Shown here: piece by piece, positions 8,997-18,258 of the stretch | Layout of the letters: every line of letters starts with the position of its first letter | Numbering within the stretch: the first letter of the stretch is position 1 | Origin: Nonlabens sp. Hel1_33_55 | GTDB taxonomy: Bacteria > Bacteroidota > Bacteroidia > Flavobacteriales > Flavobacteriaceae | Length of the DNA: 64,000 nucleotides | Assembly: GCF_900101765.1 (NCBI RefSeq) | Contig: NZ_LT627735.1 | Span: 1,900,001 to 1,964,000, forward strand | Direction: 5' to 3' | Position numbers and translations under genes: made by a program | The notes under the pieces: generated by a model | Told to the model about the DNA's origin: nothing | The model's input: only the letters and a program-made list of their open reading frames with translations | Databases searched by the model: none

Positions 8997-9623
8997 ATGG
9001 GCATATTTAAAAAAATCTTCAGGAAGGTTTCCGTCACCAGTGAATCTGGGCGGTCAGCTGCTGAACGATCCAAATATATGCCTGAGGAGAAACTACCTCT
9101 AGATGAGCAATTTATCCATAACTTTTCTCGCCACGGTGGACGTTTTCTATATGCGATAGATGAGAATGAAGTGCAGCAGCATTTTGAAGATATTCTAGTA
9201 GAACATGACTATTTTGAAACGCCTGCATTTTGCTATGATGAGCAATTGATGGAACGCTTTGATGGTTTCAATTTAAATTACAATCAGCACTTACGGGATA
9301 GCAGCTTTTTTTTAAGCACTTGTGAATATATCATTGCTGACAATGGTGCTATATTGTTTTCTTCCAACCAGATTAAAGAGAATAAACCGAAAGAACTACC
9401 AGACACTTTTGTAGTTCTGGCAAGTACTAGTCAGATTGTAGAATCTATAGGTGAAGGTTTAAGAGGAATTAAACACCACAATAGCCGCGGTTCCATCCCA
9501 ACCAACATTACTACCCTCAAAAATTTTCAAGATCAAGAGACCACAAAAGAGAAAGAGAAAGATCTTATGAACTACGGTGTACCTAACAAGAGATTATATC
9601 TCATTCTATTAGAAGACTTATAG
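8997..9623 (+). CDS. LUD-domain protein (LutC-like)
   Basis: A 208-residue soluble protein. The C-terminal two thirds resemble the LUD (lactate utilisation) domain: CEYIIADNGAILFSSNQ, a central DTFVVLASTSQIV strand, and a final strand RLYLILLEDL. It stands alone next to cdsA and not with lutA/lutB iron-sulphur partners, so lactate oxidation is not implied. I start at the ATG giving MGIFKKIF rather than a TTG 6 nt upstream. It is followed by cdsA after 1 nt. Confidence 0.72.
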   Translation: MGIFKKIFRKVSVTSESGRSAAERSKYMPEEKLPLDEQFIHNFSRHGGRFLYAIDENEVQQHFEDILVEHDYFETPAFCYDEQLMERFDGFNLNYNQHLRDSSFFLSTCEYIIADNGAILFSSNQIKENKPKELPDTFVVLASTSQIVESIGEGLRGIKHHNSRGSIPTNITTLKNFQDQETTKEKEKDLMNYGVPNKRLYLILLEDL

Positions 9624-9624
9624 C

Positions 9625-10446
9625 ATGAGAGAATTGTTAGTTCGCTCTATGTCGGGAATAATCTATGTCTCATTGGTTGTCATAAGTGCTCTTTATGCAC
9701 CTGAATGGGTTTTTATCCTCCTATTTTGTGTGTTTGCATTTATATGCTTAGTAGAGTTAATGCCTATGATTAGACTTAGGCAATGGGTTATTTATCCCAT
9801 GTTGCCATTAGCCTACTACTTTATTGTCTGGCAAGGAGTGAATGTAAATGTGATCTATCTTTTACTGATTGCGACTCTTTTGGTAAATATCTACTTGATA
9901 AGGGATTTAGTGCTTGTCGATAGAATTGCTTTATTCAATACCAAAAAACACATAATTGCACTTCTATATCTGATAGGTTCCAGCTTATTTCTTGCTTTGT
10001 TACCCAACATCGTTGAAACATATAGACCTGAATTACTGATTGGTATATTTGCAATCATTTGGACTAACGATAGTTTTGCATACATATCAGGTAGATTGCT
10101 AGGAAAACACAAATTGATGAAACGTATCTCACCTAAAAAAACTATTGAAGGCTTTGTAGGTGGATTAGTAATGGCAATCGTTGCTGGAATTTTATTACAC
10201 TTTTATTTGGCTTCTACAGGGATTGACGATTATTCTGTTTATGACTGGGCCATCATTGCATTTGTGGTAGCATTTTTTGGTACTATAGGAGATTTGATCC
10301 AATCAAAAATAAAACGTCAAGCTGCCGTAAAAGACAGTGGTAGTATCATGCCAGGACATGGCGGTATATTTGACCGCATGGACAGTATTATCTTTGCAGC
10401 ACCGTTTGCATATCTCACATTTTTAATCATCAACCATGTTTCATAA
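9625..10446 (+). CDS. cdsA: Phosphatidate cytidylyltransferase
   Basis: This enzyme makes CDP-diacylglycerol from phosphatidate and CTP, the branch point of phospholipid synthesis. It is an integral membrane protein of 273 residues with about seven to eight hydrophobic helices. The CDS signature is clear near the C-terminus: the stretch starting GDLIQSKIKRQAAVKDSG and ending MPGHGGIFDRMDS, with the conserved aspartates. Its end overlaps the next gene (psd) by 11 nt, so both steps towards phosphatidylethanolamine are encoded together. Confidence 0.95.
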   Translation: MRELLVRSMSGIIYVSLVVISALYAPEWVFILLFCVFAFICLVELMPMIRLRQWVIYPMLPLAYYFIVWQGVNVNVIYLLLIATLLVNIYLIRDLVLVDRIALFNTKKHIIALLYLIGSSLFLALLPNIVETYRPELLIGIFAIIWTNDSFAYISGRLLGKHKLMKRISPKKTIEGFVGGLVMAIVAGILLHFYLASTGIDDYSVYDWAIIAFVVAFFGTIGDLIQSKIKRQAAVKDSGSIMPGHGGIFDRMDSIIFAAPFAYLTFLIINHVS

Positions 10447-11086
10447 AGAAGGTACACCATCCATAATCATCGCTATTATAGTTTCTGCCATACTGGTAGG
10501 AGTGGCTTTTAGCGTTCCTATGCCCATATGGTTACATTTTCTTCTGGTAATACTCGCACTCTTTGTTATCGTGATTATTCTCCAGTTTTTTAGAAATCCA
10601 AAAAGACAGACCATACTTGATGATGCTACTATTGTTTCACCAGTTGATGGTAAAGTTGTGGTTATTGAAAAGGTTTCAGAAAATGAATACTTTAAGGACG
10701 AGCGTATCATGATATCTGTGTTTATGTCACCTATTAATGTTCACGTTACTAGATATCCCATAGGCGGTAAAGTAGCATTTTCAAAATATCATCCTGGTAA
10801 ATATCTTGTAGCATGGCACCCTAAAGCCAGTGAAGAAAATGAAAGAACCACTGTGGTAGTTGAACATAAAAATACTGTGAAGATTATGTATCGCCAGATT
10901 GCCGGTGCTCTTGCAAAACGCATCGTTAATTATGCTGCTGAAAATGAAGAGGTCGTTCAAGGAACTGACAGCGGATTCATTAAATTTGGATCTAGAGTCG
11001 ATGTTTTCTTGCCACTGGATGCAAAAATTAAGGTCGAACTTAATCAGAAAGTTCGCGGCGGCGAGTCCATCCTTGCAAACTTTTAA
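10436..11086 (+). CDS. psd: Phosphatidylserine decarboxylase-related protein
   Basis: A 216-residue short-form (type II, archaeal/Bacteroidota-like) phosphatidylserine decarboxylase. Two hydrophobic N-terminal segments (about 10-45) anchor it. Conserved parts are the stretch VSPVDGKVVVIE, the SPINVHVTRYPIGG block, and FIKFGSRVDVFLP, in which the Gly-Ser pair should be the self-cleavage site that creates the pyruvoyl cofactor. It is in operon with cdsA and its stop overlaps the ACBP start (TAATG). Confidence 0.92.
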   Translation: MFHKEGTPSIIIAIIVSAILVGVAFSVPMPIWLHFLLVILALFVIVIILQFFRNPKRQTILDDATIVSPVDGKVVVIEKVSENEYFKDERIMISVFMSPINVHVTRYPIGGKVAFSKYHPGKYLVAWHPKASEENERTTVVVEHKNTVKIMYRQIAGALAKRIVNYAAENEEVVQGTDSGFIKFGSRVDVFLPLDAKIKVELNQKVRGGESILANF

Positions 11087-11364
11087 TGACAGAAGAAGAA
11101 TTAGATAAAGAATTTGAAGCCGCTTTCGCGAAAGCGAGTTCACAAGAACAGTCCGAGGTGCCTCTCGAACTGCAGTTACATCTTTATGCCTATTACAAAA
11201 GGGTCATTGATGAATCCTATGTCAGCAATCGTAGTTTTGAAACCAACGATTTAAGATCAGGTTTTAAAATGAATGCCTTAATTCAAGTACAACAGCTGTC
11301 AAAAAATGAAGCCAAACAGCGCTACATCGAGATCATCGAAGATTTGTATCCCAAACCTTGGTAA
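11086..11364 (+). CDS. Acyl-CoA-binding protein (ACBP)
   Basis: A 92-residue protein matching the ACBP four-helix fold: the LQLHLYAYYKRVIDE helix corresponds to the family's LYALYKQAT, and the last helix NEAKQRYIEIIEDL to the conserved AMKAYI...L segment. Such proteins buffer long-chain acyl-CoA; its place after cdsA-psd fits lipid metabolism. The N-terminal helix carries the palindrome, read AAFAKAS, so the repeat lies in a family helix that tolerates alanine. Confidence 0.85.
   Translation: MTEEELDKEFEAAFAKASSQEQSEVPLELQLHLYAYYKRVIDESYVSNRSFETNDLRSGFKMNALIQVQQLSKNEAKQRYIEIIEDLYPKPW
11121..11136. repeat. Palindrome copy 4
   Basis: Full copy at the 5' end of the ACBP gene, AFAKA phase. Confidence 0.95.
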
Positions 11365-11373
11365 CAGTCTATT

Positions 11374-11463
11374 CTATTTTTTTCTCATGATGTAAATCGC
11401 GAGCGCGATCAAACACACCATCATGGCTCCAAAAAACACAATTATAAAAGTAAACGGATTCAT
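11374..11463 (-). CDS. Small single-helix membrane protein (29 aa)
   Basis: The reading frame encodes 29 residues, starting MNPFTFIIVFFGAMM and ending YIMRKK: a single hydrophobic helix followed by a positive tail, so the N-terminus should face out and the Arg-Lys-Lys end the cytoplasm. It starts only 3 nt after the valS stop on the same strand and therefore looks like the second gene of a valS operon. I do not recognise a family or function. Support is positional and compositional only; without homologues a chance frame cannot be excluded. Confidence 0.5.
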   Translation of the reverse strand: MNPFTFIIVFFGAMMVCLIALAIYIMRKK

Positions 11464-11466
11464 ATT

Positions 11467-14100
11467 TTAGGACTCTAGTGCTGTGAGGCTGGATTGAATG
11501 GTTTCAATTTTAGCCAGGGCATCTGCCTCTTTTTTACGTTCCATAGCAACTACCTGTTCTGGTGCTCCCGCCATAAAACGCTCATTGGAGAGCTTTTTCT
11601 GCACACTAATTAAAAATCCTTGTGCGTGTTTGAGTTCAGTAGTCAGCTTTTCGATTTCTGCTTCTGTATCAATGTTTCCTGCTAGTGGTACAAAGTATTC
11701 ATTGGAACGTACACGATAACTTGCAGCTGCTGCAATTTGCTCATCTGTAGTATTAATAGAAGTAATGTTCCCCATTTTTTTGATGAGCTCATCATAGCGG
11801 TCAGATAAGTTTTCATTGTTGATCACAAATAAATCAATCTCATTTTTAAAACTGATCTGCTTTTCCTTACGAACCTTACGTACTCCTGAAATCGCCTCTT
11901 GAACCATTTCAAAATCCTGTAAAAGTTCTTTCTCAACAACCCCAGATTCTGGCCAGGTGTTGATACATAGCGCTTCACTAGGCTGACGGTCCTGAATACT
12001 TTGCCAGACTTCTTCTGTGATAAAAGGAGTAAATGGATGCATCAACCTCAAGTTATCTTCAAATAGAGAAATAACCTCAGCTAATGTTTGAGCATCAATA
12101 GGTTGTTGGTAAGCTGGTTTTACAATCTCTAGCAACCATCCACAGAAATCATCCCATATCAATTTATAACTGGTCATGAGCACATCACTTATTCTATACT
12201 TAGAATAATGATCCTCAACCTCTTCCATTGCTTGAGCAAACCTACTGCGATACCAGGCGATACCTTGAGCAGCATAATCTGGTTGTGTTAACTGCTTATT
12301 AACTTCCCAACCTTGGGTAAGTCTAAAGGCATTCCACATCTTGTTGACAAAGTTTTTTCCCTGCTGGCATAAATCTTCATCAAACATTAAGTCATTCCCA
12401 GCGGCACTACTTAATAGCAAACCAACCCGAACGCCGTCAGCGCTATACTGTTCAAGCAGCTTTAAAGCATCAGGTGAATTCCCAAGCGATTTGGACATCT
12501 TACGACGCTGCTTATCTCTAACTAATCCCGTTAAATACACTTTATCAAACGGTTTTTCATCCCTCAATTCATAACCCGCAACAATCATACGTGCCACCCA
12601 AAAAAACAAGATGTCTGGCCCAGTGACTAGATCTCTAGTTGGGTAGTAATAATTGATCTCCTCATTTTCAGGCTCCAGAACTCCATTAAAAACACTGATA
12701 GGCCACAACCAGCTAGAGAACCATGTATCAAGAACATCACTTTCTTGACGTAGATCTTTTGATGTTATAGAGGTGTTGGTAGTTCGCTTTCGCGAAAGCG
12801 TAACAGCCTCATAAACATTGCTAGCAACCACAAAGTCATCCTTTCCATCACCATAATAATAGGCTGGAATGCGCTGACCCCAAACAAGTTGTCTAGAGAT
12901 ATTCCAATCCCGCACATTTTCCATCCAGTGAAAGTAGGTGCTCTTAAATTTTGAAGGTAGTAGCTCAACGATGTCTTCCCTAACCGCTTTGATAGCAGGT
13001 TGGGCGAGATCTTCCATCTTGAGAAACCATTGATCAGAAAGTCTAGGCTCGATCACGGCTTTAGTGCGCTCGCTAGTACCTACTTTGTGAAGGTGATTTT
13101 CCTTCTTGACTAAATATCCTTTTTCCTCAAGCTCTTGAGAGATTTGTTTGCGCACCTCAAACCGATCCTTGCCTTCATAATGCAGGCCAAAACTATTGAG
13201 CGTGGCATCTGCATTAAAGATATCGATCACTTCTAGATGGTGCTTCTCTCCTATTTTATTATCATTCTCATCGTGTGCTGGTGTGATTTTCAAACAACCA
13301 GTTCCAAATTCCACATCCACATACTCATCTGCAATAACTGGAATCTCACGATTTACGATAGGAACAACCACCGTTTTACCGATTAAATGCGTGTACCTTT
13401 TATCTTCAGGATTCACACAAATAGCAGTATCACCCAGAATAGTCTCAGGTCTTGTAGTGGCAATAGTCACCTTATCTTCAGAGCCCTTAATTGGATACTC
13501 TAAATAATAGAGATTTCCATTACGCTCCTCATAGATCACCTCTTCATCACTAAGTGTGGTTTGAGCTTCTGGATCCCAGTTTACCATGCGATAACCACGG
13601 TAAATCAAACCCTTATTGTATAGATCTATAAAAACCTTGATAACACTTTGAGACATATCATCGTCCAGTGTAAATTTAGTCCTGGACCAGTCACAACTAG
13701 CTCCTAATTTTTTAAGTTGCTCTAAAATTATTCCGCCATACTCGTGTGTCCATTGCCAAGCATGGTCTAGGAACTCTTCCCTAGTAAGATCATTTTTATC
13801 TATGCCTTCCTCCTTCAGTTTTTTCACGACTTTTGCCTCAGTGGCAATGGAAGCGTGATCTGTTCCAGGCACCCAACATGCGTTAAATCCTTTGAGCCTC
13901 GCCCGACGTATGAGAACATCCTGAATGGTATTATTCAACATGTGACCCATGTGTAAAACACCCGTAACATTAGGTGGCGGAATCACTATCGTGTAACTCT
14001 CACGATCATCTGGCACCGACTTGAAAAAGTCGTTTTCCATCCAGTATTTGTACCATTTATCTTCGGCAGTTTTGGAATCGTATTTGGATGCTTGAGACAT
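11467..14100 (-). CDS. valS: Valyl-tRNA synthetase
   Basis: This class I synthetase charges tRNA-Val. From the ATG giving MSQASKYD it has 877 residues, the normal length; a further 27 upstream residues have no family similarity and cover the promoter. Class I signatures are PPNVTGVLHMGHML (HIGH-type, about 45) and KMSKSLGNS (KMSKS, about 530). The editing domain (TTRPETILGDTAICV) and the C-terminal coiled coil (from about 800) are present. The palindrome lies in the linker between the editing and catalytic parts, read TLSRKRTTN (about residue 437). Confidence 0.97.
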   Translation of the reverse strand: MSQASKYDSKTAEDKWYKYWMENDFFKSVPDDRESYTIVIPPPNVTGVLHMGHMLNNTIQDVLIRRARLKGFNACWVPGTDHASIATEAKVVKKLKEEGIDKNDLTREEFLDHAWQWTHEYGGIILEQLKKLGASCDWSRTKFTLDDDMSQSVIKVFIDLYNKGLIYRGYRMVNWDPEAQTTLSDEEVIYEERNGNLYYLEYPIKGSEDKVTIATTRPETILGDTAICVNPEDKRYTHLIGKTVVVPIVNREIPVIADEYVDVEFGTGCLKITPAHDENDNKIGEKHHLEVIDIFNADATLNSFGLHYEGKDRFEVRKQISQELEEKGYLVKKENHLHKVGTSERTKAVIEPRLSDQWFLKMEDLAQPAIKAVREDIVELLPSKFKSTYFHWMENVRDWNISRQLVWGQRIPAYYYGDGKDDFVVASNVYEAVTLSRKRTTNTSITSKDLRQESDVLDTWFSSWLWPISVFNGVLEPENEEINYYYPTRDLVTGPDILFFWVARMIVAGYELRDEKPFDKVYLTGLVRDKQRRKMSKSLGNSPDALKLLEQYSADGVRVGLLLSSAAGNDLMFDEDLCQQGKNFVNKMWNAFRLTQGWEVNKQLTQPDYAAQGIAWYRSRFAQAMEEVEDHYSKYRISDVLMTSYKLIWDDFCGWLLEIVKPAYQQPIDAQTLAEVISLFEDNLRLMHPFTPFITEEVWQSIQDRQPSEALCINTWPESGVVEKELLQDFEMVQEAISGVRKVRKEKQISFKNEIDLFVINNENLSDRYDELIKKMGNITSINTTDEQIAAAASYRVRSNEYFVPLAGNIDTEAEIEKLTTELKHAQGFLISVQKKLSNERFMAGAPEQVVAMERKKEADALAKIETIQSSLTALES
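12785..12800. repeat. Palindrome copy 5
   Basis: Full copy within valS, LSRKR phase on the minus strand, in the extended context AGTTCGCTTTCGCGAAAGCG. Confidence 0.95.
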
Positions 14101-14128
14101 GTTTGGCTTAATTATTGGAATTAGGTAG

Positions 14129-14136
14129 CAAAAGTA
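14129..14136 (-). promoter_or_regulatory. -7 box TACTTTTG for valS
   Basis: Minus-strand TAnnTTTG match 28 bp before the chosen valS start. It lies inside the longer possible reading frame, which supports the shorter start. Confidence 0.45.
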
Positions 14137-14208
14137 ATTATAACTTAAATCATAAGCCAACAAGCAGGCATTAATGAACAATGATTACTTTTATAAAAAT
14201 CAAAGGCT

Positions 14209-14586
14209 ATGAAACCTATTTTATTTTTTGTACTTATCGTCTTTTCAGGATTTACGTCGGTTGCACAAACTGCTGGATCCACTTCTATTGAATTTGAGAA
14301 CAAAGTGATTGATTACGGTTCTATTAAAAAAGGTGAAGATGGAAAACGCACTTTTTTGTTTACGAATACAGGTAACGAACCTTTTGTGATTTCTGATATA
14401 TTTTCTTCTTGCACTTGTGACATCATCTCTAAACCAGATATGCCTATCGAGCCTGGTGAAAAAGGGAAAATTGTAGTTACCTATGATACTAAAAAATTAG
14501 GACCTATTGTAAAGACTCTTACTGTTAAAGGGAATTCTACACCTGGAATTATAGCATTGAAGCTAAAAGGTACGGTAGTCGAATAG
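14209..14586 (+). CDS. DUF1573 domain protein, exported
   Basis: A 125-residue protein with a signal peptide (MKPILFFVLIVFSGFTSVAQ, cleavage near residue 20) and a single immunoglobulin-like DUF1573 domain. Typical features are the DYGSIKKGEDGKRTFLFTN pattern, the Cys-rich SSCTCDI loop, and EPGEKGKIVVTYDT. Such periplasmic or surface domains are common in Bacteroidota, function unknown. It is divergent from valS and convergent with the aspartyl protease. Confidence 0.85.
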   Translation: MKPILFFVLIVFSGFTSVAQTAGSTSIEFENKVIDYGSIKKGEDGKRTFLFTNTGNEPFVISDIFSSCTCDIISKPDMPIEPGEKGKIVVTYDTKKLGPIVKTLTVKGNSTPGIIALKLKGTVVE

Positions 14587-14594
14587 ATAGAATT

Positions 14595-15932
14595 TTAGAT
14601 CAAAGGGATCAATTGGAATTTTACTTTGAAGATTTCTACATCGCGCTTTACTGAAAATTTTATGTTAGAATAAGGTTTACTGTAAAATTTACTCGAGAGT
14701 TTATCTATTCTCAAATTAGCCTGAGATGTATTATTTACTTTCAAAATTTCATCGCCAACTTTTAGTCCAGCAATTGCTGCAGGAGAATCAGGTCTTACGT
14801 AATTGATAAATATCCTTGGCGCCAACGTTATCACTTTTCTTTTGGAAATTAGATTTGATCCATCATTACTAACATTTCTGTATCCATCATTTATCTCTTT
14901 CAATTTGACATCTTCAATGGTTGAGAATACCTGTAAATCACCTTCAATTAATTCAATTCCTGCCATGTTATAATAAAAACCTTTCTTAAGATTTTCTCGA
15001 GGTTTTAGATACATCATTTCGTTTTGATAGTCTAGAAAAACTTTGAATCTGCTCAATACTTCACCACCAACGGAACCTTTAAAATCCAATTGCTGATTTG
15101 TATCAGTAGAATAGTTGACGAGGCTTTCTAATTCTGGAAGAGAAACTGTTACTCCATTCAGTTGATGCTTTCCTAAAGAAAGCTGATCAACTTTTGATCG
15201 CATTCCCTTTACCTTGCCACTTAATCCTGTCCCTAAAAAATCAGGAAATCCCTTTTTCGGTATGATTGATTTTTCTAATGGTGGTAGCATCCACATGGCA
15301 TCACCATTACCAGTATCAATCAGTGTATTGAGGTTGGCACGACCATCATTATTTTCTATAACAGTAATCGCATAAGGCTTTCGTTTTTCGATTTTGATAG
15401 GAATTTTTGTGGATCTTCTAAGTCTTCGTTTGATTTTTGAATTTCCGCCATGTATGTTCACTACACTTTTTTGATAATCTAGCTCCACTAAAAAATTTGA
15501 TAGAAAATCATACCCCATTAATCCATGAATATCAACACCAAGAAACCCTGAAAGGTTAATATTATCATTTGCCATTATAAAAAGGTTGGCATTGTTAGAA
15601 TAGTAACCATTGCATTCTAATTGATTTTTACTGCTATAGTAGACTTCAAAAGGGTCTCTCTTTCCGTAGCCAGAAATTTTTAATTTATTCCCTTTTTGGA
15701 CATTAATTGAATCAACTTTTTCAAGATTAAAAATTATGGAATGTGACGCGCCTGTATCCAAAATGAAGTTTAAAGGTGTGCCATTTACCTTAACTGGGAT
15801 GATGATCAAGTTATTTGATCGTTTGAAAGGAATGGTGATTTTATCAACATCCTCTGGTAATTGAAAACCTTCCTGCCCCAAGGCACAGAATGCATTCAGA
15901 AAAGCTACCAAACAAATTAAATATCGACTCAT
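14595..15932 (-). CDS. Exported aspartyl protease with C-terminal PDZ domain
   Basis: A 445-residue protein with a signal peptide (residues 1-19, ending ALGQ). It carries two retropepsin-like Asp-Thr-Gly motifs: FILDTGASHSII (about 58) and TLIDTGNGD (about 205), which would pair as the two lobes of an aspartyl protease. A PDZ domain follows (about 355-445; YVRPDSPAAIAGLKVGDEIL). The architecture is common in Bacteroidota and suggests periplasmic protein quality control; the substrate is unknown. It is divergent from the aminotransferase gene, with an inverted repeat in the gap. Confidence 0.85.
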   Translation of the reverse strand: MSRYLICLVAFLNAFCALGQEGFQLPEDVDKITIPFKRSNNLIIIPVKVNGTPLNFILDTGASHSIIFNLEKVDSINVQKGNKLKISGYGKRDPFEVYYSSKNQLECNGYYSNNANLFIMANDNINLSGFLGVDIHGLMGYDFLSNFLVELDYQKSVVNIHGGNSKIKRRLRRSTKIPIKIEKRKPYAITVIENNDGRANLNTLIDTGNGDAMWMLPPLEKSIIPKKGFPDFLGTGLSGKVKGMRSKVDQLSLGKHQLNGVTVSLPELESLVNYSTDTNQQLDFKGSVGGEVLSRFKVFLDYQNEMMYLKPRENLKKGFYYNMAGIELIEGDLQVFSTIEDVKLKEINDGYRNVSNDGSNLISKRKVITLAPRIFINYVRPDSPAAIAGLKVGDEILKVNNTSQANLRIDKLSSKFYSKPYSNIKFSVKRDVEIFKVKFQLIPLI

Positions 15933-15948
15933 AGTATTAAATATAAGC

Positions 15949-15970
15949 TATCGCACTTGAGCGTGCGATA
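15949..15970. promoter_or_regulatory. Inverted repeat between divergent genes
   Basis: TATCGCAC (15949-15956) and GTGCGATA (15963-15970) form perfect 8-bp arms around a 6-nt loop, midway between the protease and aminotransferase starts and next to the likely -33 region of the latter. It could be an operator or an RNA hairpin. Confidence 0.4.
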
Positions 15971-15987
15971 CCCTATTCTTACCTTTG
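15957..15987 (+). promoter_or_regulatory. Promoter for the aminotransferase gene
   Basis: TTGA at 15957-15960 and TACCTTTG (15980-15987, perfect TAnnTTTG), spacing 19 bp, 18 bp before the chosen ATG. The upstream element falls in the loop of the inverted repeat. Confidence 0.5.
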
Positions 15988-16005
15988 TATTGCAAAAATA
16001 ATTCC

Positions 16006-17196
16006 ATGCCACAGATTTCAGAAAAAGGAAGGTCAATGCCTTCATCTCCAGTTCGTAAACTCGTACCATTTGCAGAGACTGCAAAACTACGAGGAACTCA
16101 TATATATCAACTCAATATAGGTCAACCAGATATCAAGACACCACCACAGGCGATTGATGCGGTACGACAAAATGATATGACAATTCTTGAATATAGTCAT
16201 AGTGCAGGAAACTTGAGTTATAGAGAAAAGTTGATATCACATTACAACAAATTGGGTATGAACTTATCCATAGATGATATCATAGTATCTACTGGTGGTA
16301 GCGAAGCTTTACTGTTTGCCATGGGAAGTATTTGCGATTACGGTGACGAGGTTATCATTCCAGAACCCTTCTATGCCAACTACAACGGGTTTGCAACAGC
16401 TAGTGGCGTGGCGGTAAAACCAATCTCCACATCTATTGAAAATAACTTTTCACTACCATCCATAGCCGAATTTGAAAAATTGATAACCGACAAGACAAAA
16501 GCCATTTTGATCTGTAATCCTGGGAACCCAACAGGCTATCTGTATACTCAAGAAGAGATGGATCAGTTGGCTGCGTTAGTACAGAAGCATGATCTATTTC
16601 TAGTGGCAGATGAGGTTTATCGTGAGTTCGCCTATGACGGTCGCGAGCATTATTCCGTGCTTAATCAAAAGGGTCTAGAAAATCACGCCATAATGATTGA
16701 CAGTGTGAGCAAGCGTTACAGCATGTGTGGCGCAAGAATAGGTTGCATGGTTTCAAAAAATAAAGAAGTCATTGCAGCAGCAATGAAATTTGCGCAGGCG
16801 CGATTGAGCCCTCCTACTTTTGCACAAATTGCTGCAGAGGCTGCTCTTGACACACCTCAGTCTTATTTTGATGATGTCATTCAAGAATATATAGAACGCC
16901 GTGACATCCTTATTTCAAGTTTGAAAAAAATTGATGGTGTTGAAGTGGCAAATCCAGGTGGCGCGTTCTATTGCGTTGCACAATTACCCGTTGAGGATAC
17001 AGATGTCTTTGCCCAATGGTTGTTGGAATCGTTTGAATTTGAAGGTGAAACTGTTATGGTGGCACCAGCAGCAGGTTTTTATAGTACACCAGGAATGGGT
17101 AAGAACCAAATAAGAATTGCCTACGTTTTAGAAAAAGAATCGTTGGTAAAAGCAGTGAATATTTTAGAAAAAGGACTCAAGGAGTATTTATCGTGA
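16006..17196 (+). CDS. Pyridoxal-phosphate aminotransferase (class I/II, AspC-like)
   Basis: A 396-residue fold-type I aminotransferase. I see the substrate-side N-terminus KLVPFAETAKLRGTHIYQLNIGQPDI, the CNPGNPTGYLY motif, LVADEVYREFAYDG with the cofactor-contacting Asp, and the PLP lysine in DSVSKRYSMCGARIGC. These fit the aspartate/aromatic aminotransferase subgroup, but substrate specificity cannot be assigned. I begin at the ATG giving MPQISEKG, just downstream of a clear promoter, instead of a start inside the promoter. It overlaps murB by 4 nt. Confidence 0.88.
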   Translation: MPQISEKGRSMPSSPVRKLVPFAETAKLRGTHIYQLNIGQPDIKTPPQAIDAVRQNDMTILEYSHSAGNLSYREKLISHYNKLGMNLSIDDIIVSTGGSEALLFAMGSICDYGDEVIIPEPFYANYNGFATASGVAVKPISTSIENNFSLPSIAEFEKLITDKTKAILICNPGNPTGYLYTQEEMDQLAALVQKHDLFLVADEVYREFAYDGREHYSVLNQKGLENHAIMIDSVSKRYSMCGARIGCMVSKNKEVIAAAMKFAQARLSPPTFAQIAAEAALDTPQSYFDDVIQEYIERRDILISSLKKIDGVEVANPGGAFYCVAQLPVEDTDVFAQWLLESFEFEGETVMVAPAAGFYSTPGMGKNQIRIAYVLEKESLVKAVNILEKGLKEYLS

Positions 17197-18224
17197 TTGA
17201 GGTTTTCCATCACTATCCTCTTAAGGAGCACAACACATTTGGTATTTCCGCTTTCGCGAAAGCGTATACCTCAATAATCACATTGCAACAACTCAAAGAA
17301 GCGTTGGCCTATTTTCATGGCAGCGATAAATTCCTTTTAGGTGGTGGTAGCAACATGCTCATTCTTAACGATATTGAAAAACCTGTTCTCCACATCAATT
17401 TGACTGGAATCGAAAGAATTCGAGCTAATGGCAACCTGGTCCAACTAAAAGTTGCCGCAGGTGAGAACTGGCATAAACTCGTCCTTTATTGCGTAGAAAA
17501 TAATCTAGCAGGAATTGAAAACCTTGCGCTAATTCCCGGCAATACAGGTACCGCACCAATACAGAATATTGGTGCCTATGGCGTCGAATTGAAAGATGTG
17601 TTTGTGTCGTGCGAGGTCATGGATTTAGAATCAGGTATGAAGAGGACTTTAACGGCGGCCGAATGCAATTTTGGTTACCGAGATTCTGTTTTTAAAAATG
17701 AAGCATTAGGCAAATACGTAATTACCTCAGTTACCTTAGAGCTAACCGATTTGAATGAAACGTCAGATTACGATCTCAAAATTAATTACGGTGCCATCAA
17801 GGAAGAAATGGAGCGTCTGGATGGTGAGGCTTCCATCGCCAAAGTAGCTCAAGCCGTTATAAACATTAGATCCAGCAAATTACCAGATCCAAAAGTCATA
17901 GGCAACAGCGGTAGCTTTTTCAAAAACCCAGTCATCGAGAAAGGTAAGTATCAGGATTTACTGCAGTCATTCCCTGATATGCCTAGCTATGCTGTGAATG
18001 AAGGACACGTAAAGATTCCAGCAGGTTGGTTGATCGATCAATCTGGCTTTAAAGGAAAGCGTTATGGCGATGCAGGAATTCACGACAAGCAGGCATTGGT
18101 GCTGGTCAATCATGGTAATGCAACTGGTAACGAAATACTGAATGTCGCAAAGGAAATTCAAAAAATGGTCAAAACCACTTATGGTATCCTTATTGAAACT
18201 GAAGTTAATCTGATTGAGAATTAG
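17193..18224 (+). CDS. murB: UDP-N-acetylenolpyruvoylglucosamine reductase
   Basis: This FAD enzyme makes UDP-N-acetylmuramate for peptidoglycan. At 343 residues it matches the long (type I, E. coli-like) form. FAD-binding and catalytic motifs are FLLGGGSNMLIL (about 47), LIPGNTGTAPIQNIGAYGVE (about 110) and KLPDPKVIGNSGSFFKNP. The start is GTG, overlapping the aminotransferase stop by 4 nt. The palindrome occurs at the N-terminus, read SAFAKAY, at the family position that normally reads THNTFGI/..AKAA (the substrate edge); the match with the natural residues there is notable. Confidence 0.94.
   Translation: MIEVFHHYPLKEHNTFGISAFAKAYTSIITLQQLKEALAYFHGSDKFLLGGGSNMLILNDIEKPVLHINLTGIERIRANGNLVQLKVAAGENWHKLVLYCVENNLAGIENLALIPGNTGTAPIQNIGAYGVELKDVFVSCEVMDLESGMKRTLTAAECNFGYRDSVFKNEALGKYVITSVTLELTDLNETSDYDLKINYGAIKEEMERLDGEASIAKVAQAVINIRSSKLPDPKVIGNSGSFFKNPVIEKGKYQDLLQSFPDMPSYAVNEGHVKIPAGWLIDQSGFKGKRYGDAGIHDKQALVLVNHGNATGNEILNVAKEIQKMVKTTYGILIETEVNLIEN
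17249..17264. repeat. Palindrome copy 6
   Basis: Full copy in murB, AFAKA phase, about 19 codons after the start. Confidence 0.95.
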
Positions 18225-18258
18225 TGTTAATGCTAGGAACAGTTTGAGGCCTAGTTTG

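Noticed and set aside
14101..14181. Longer valS start
   Set aside because: The extra 27 residues are not family-like and cover a consensus -7 box.
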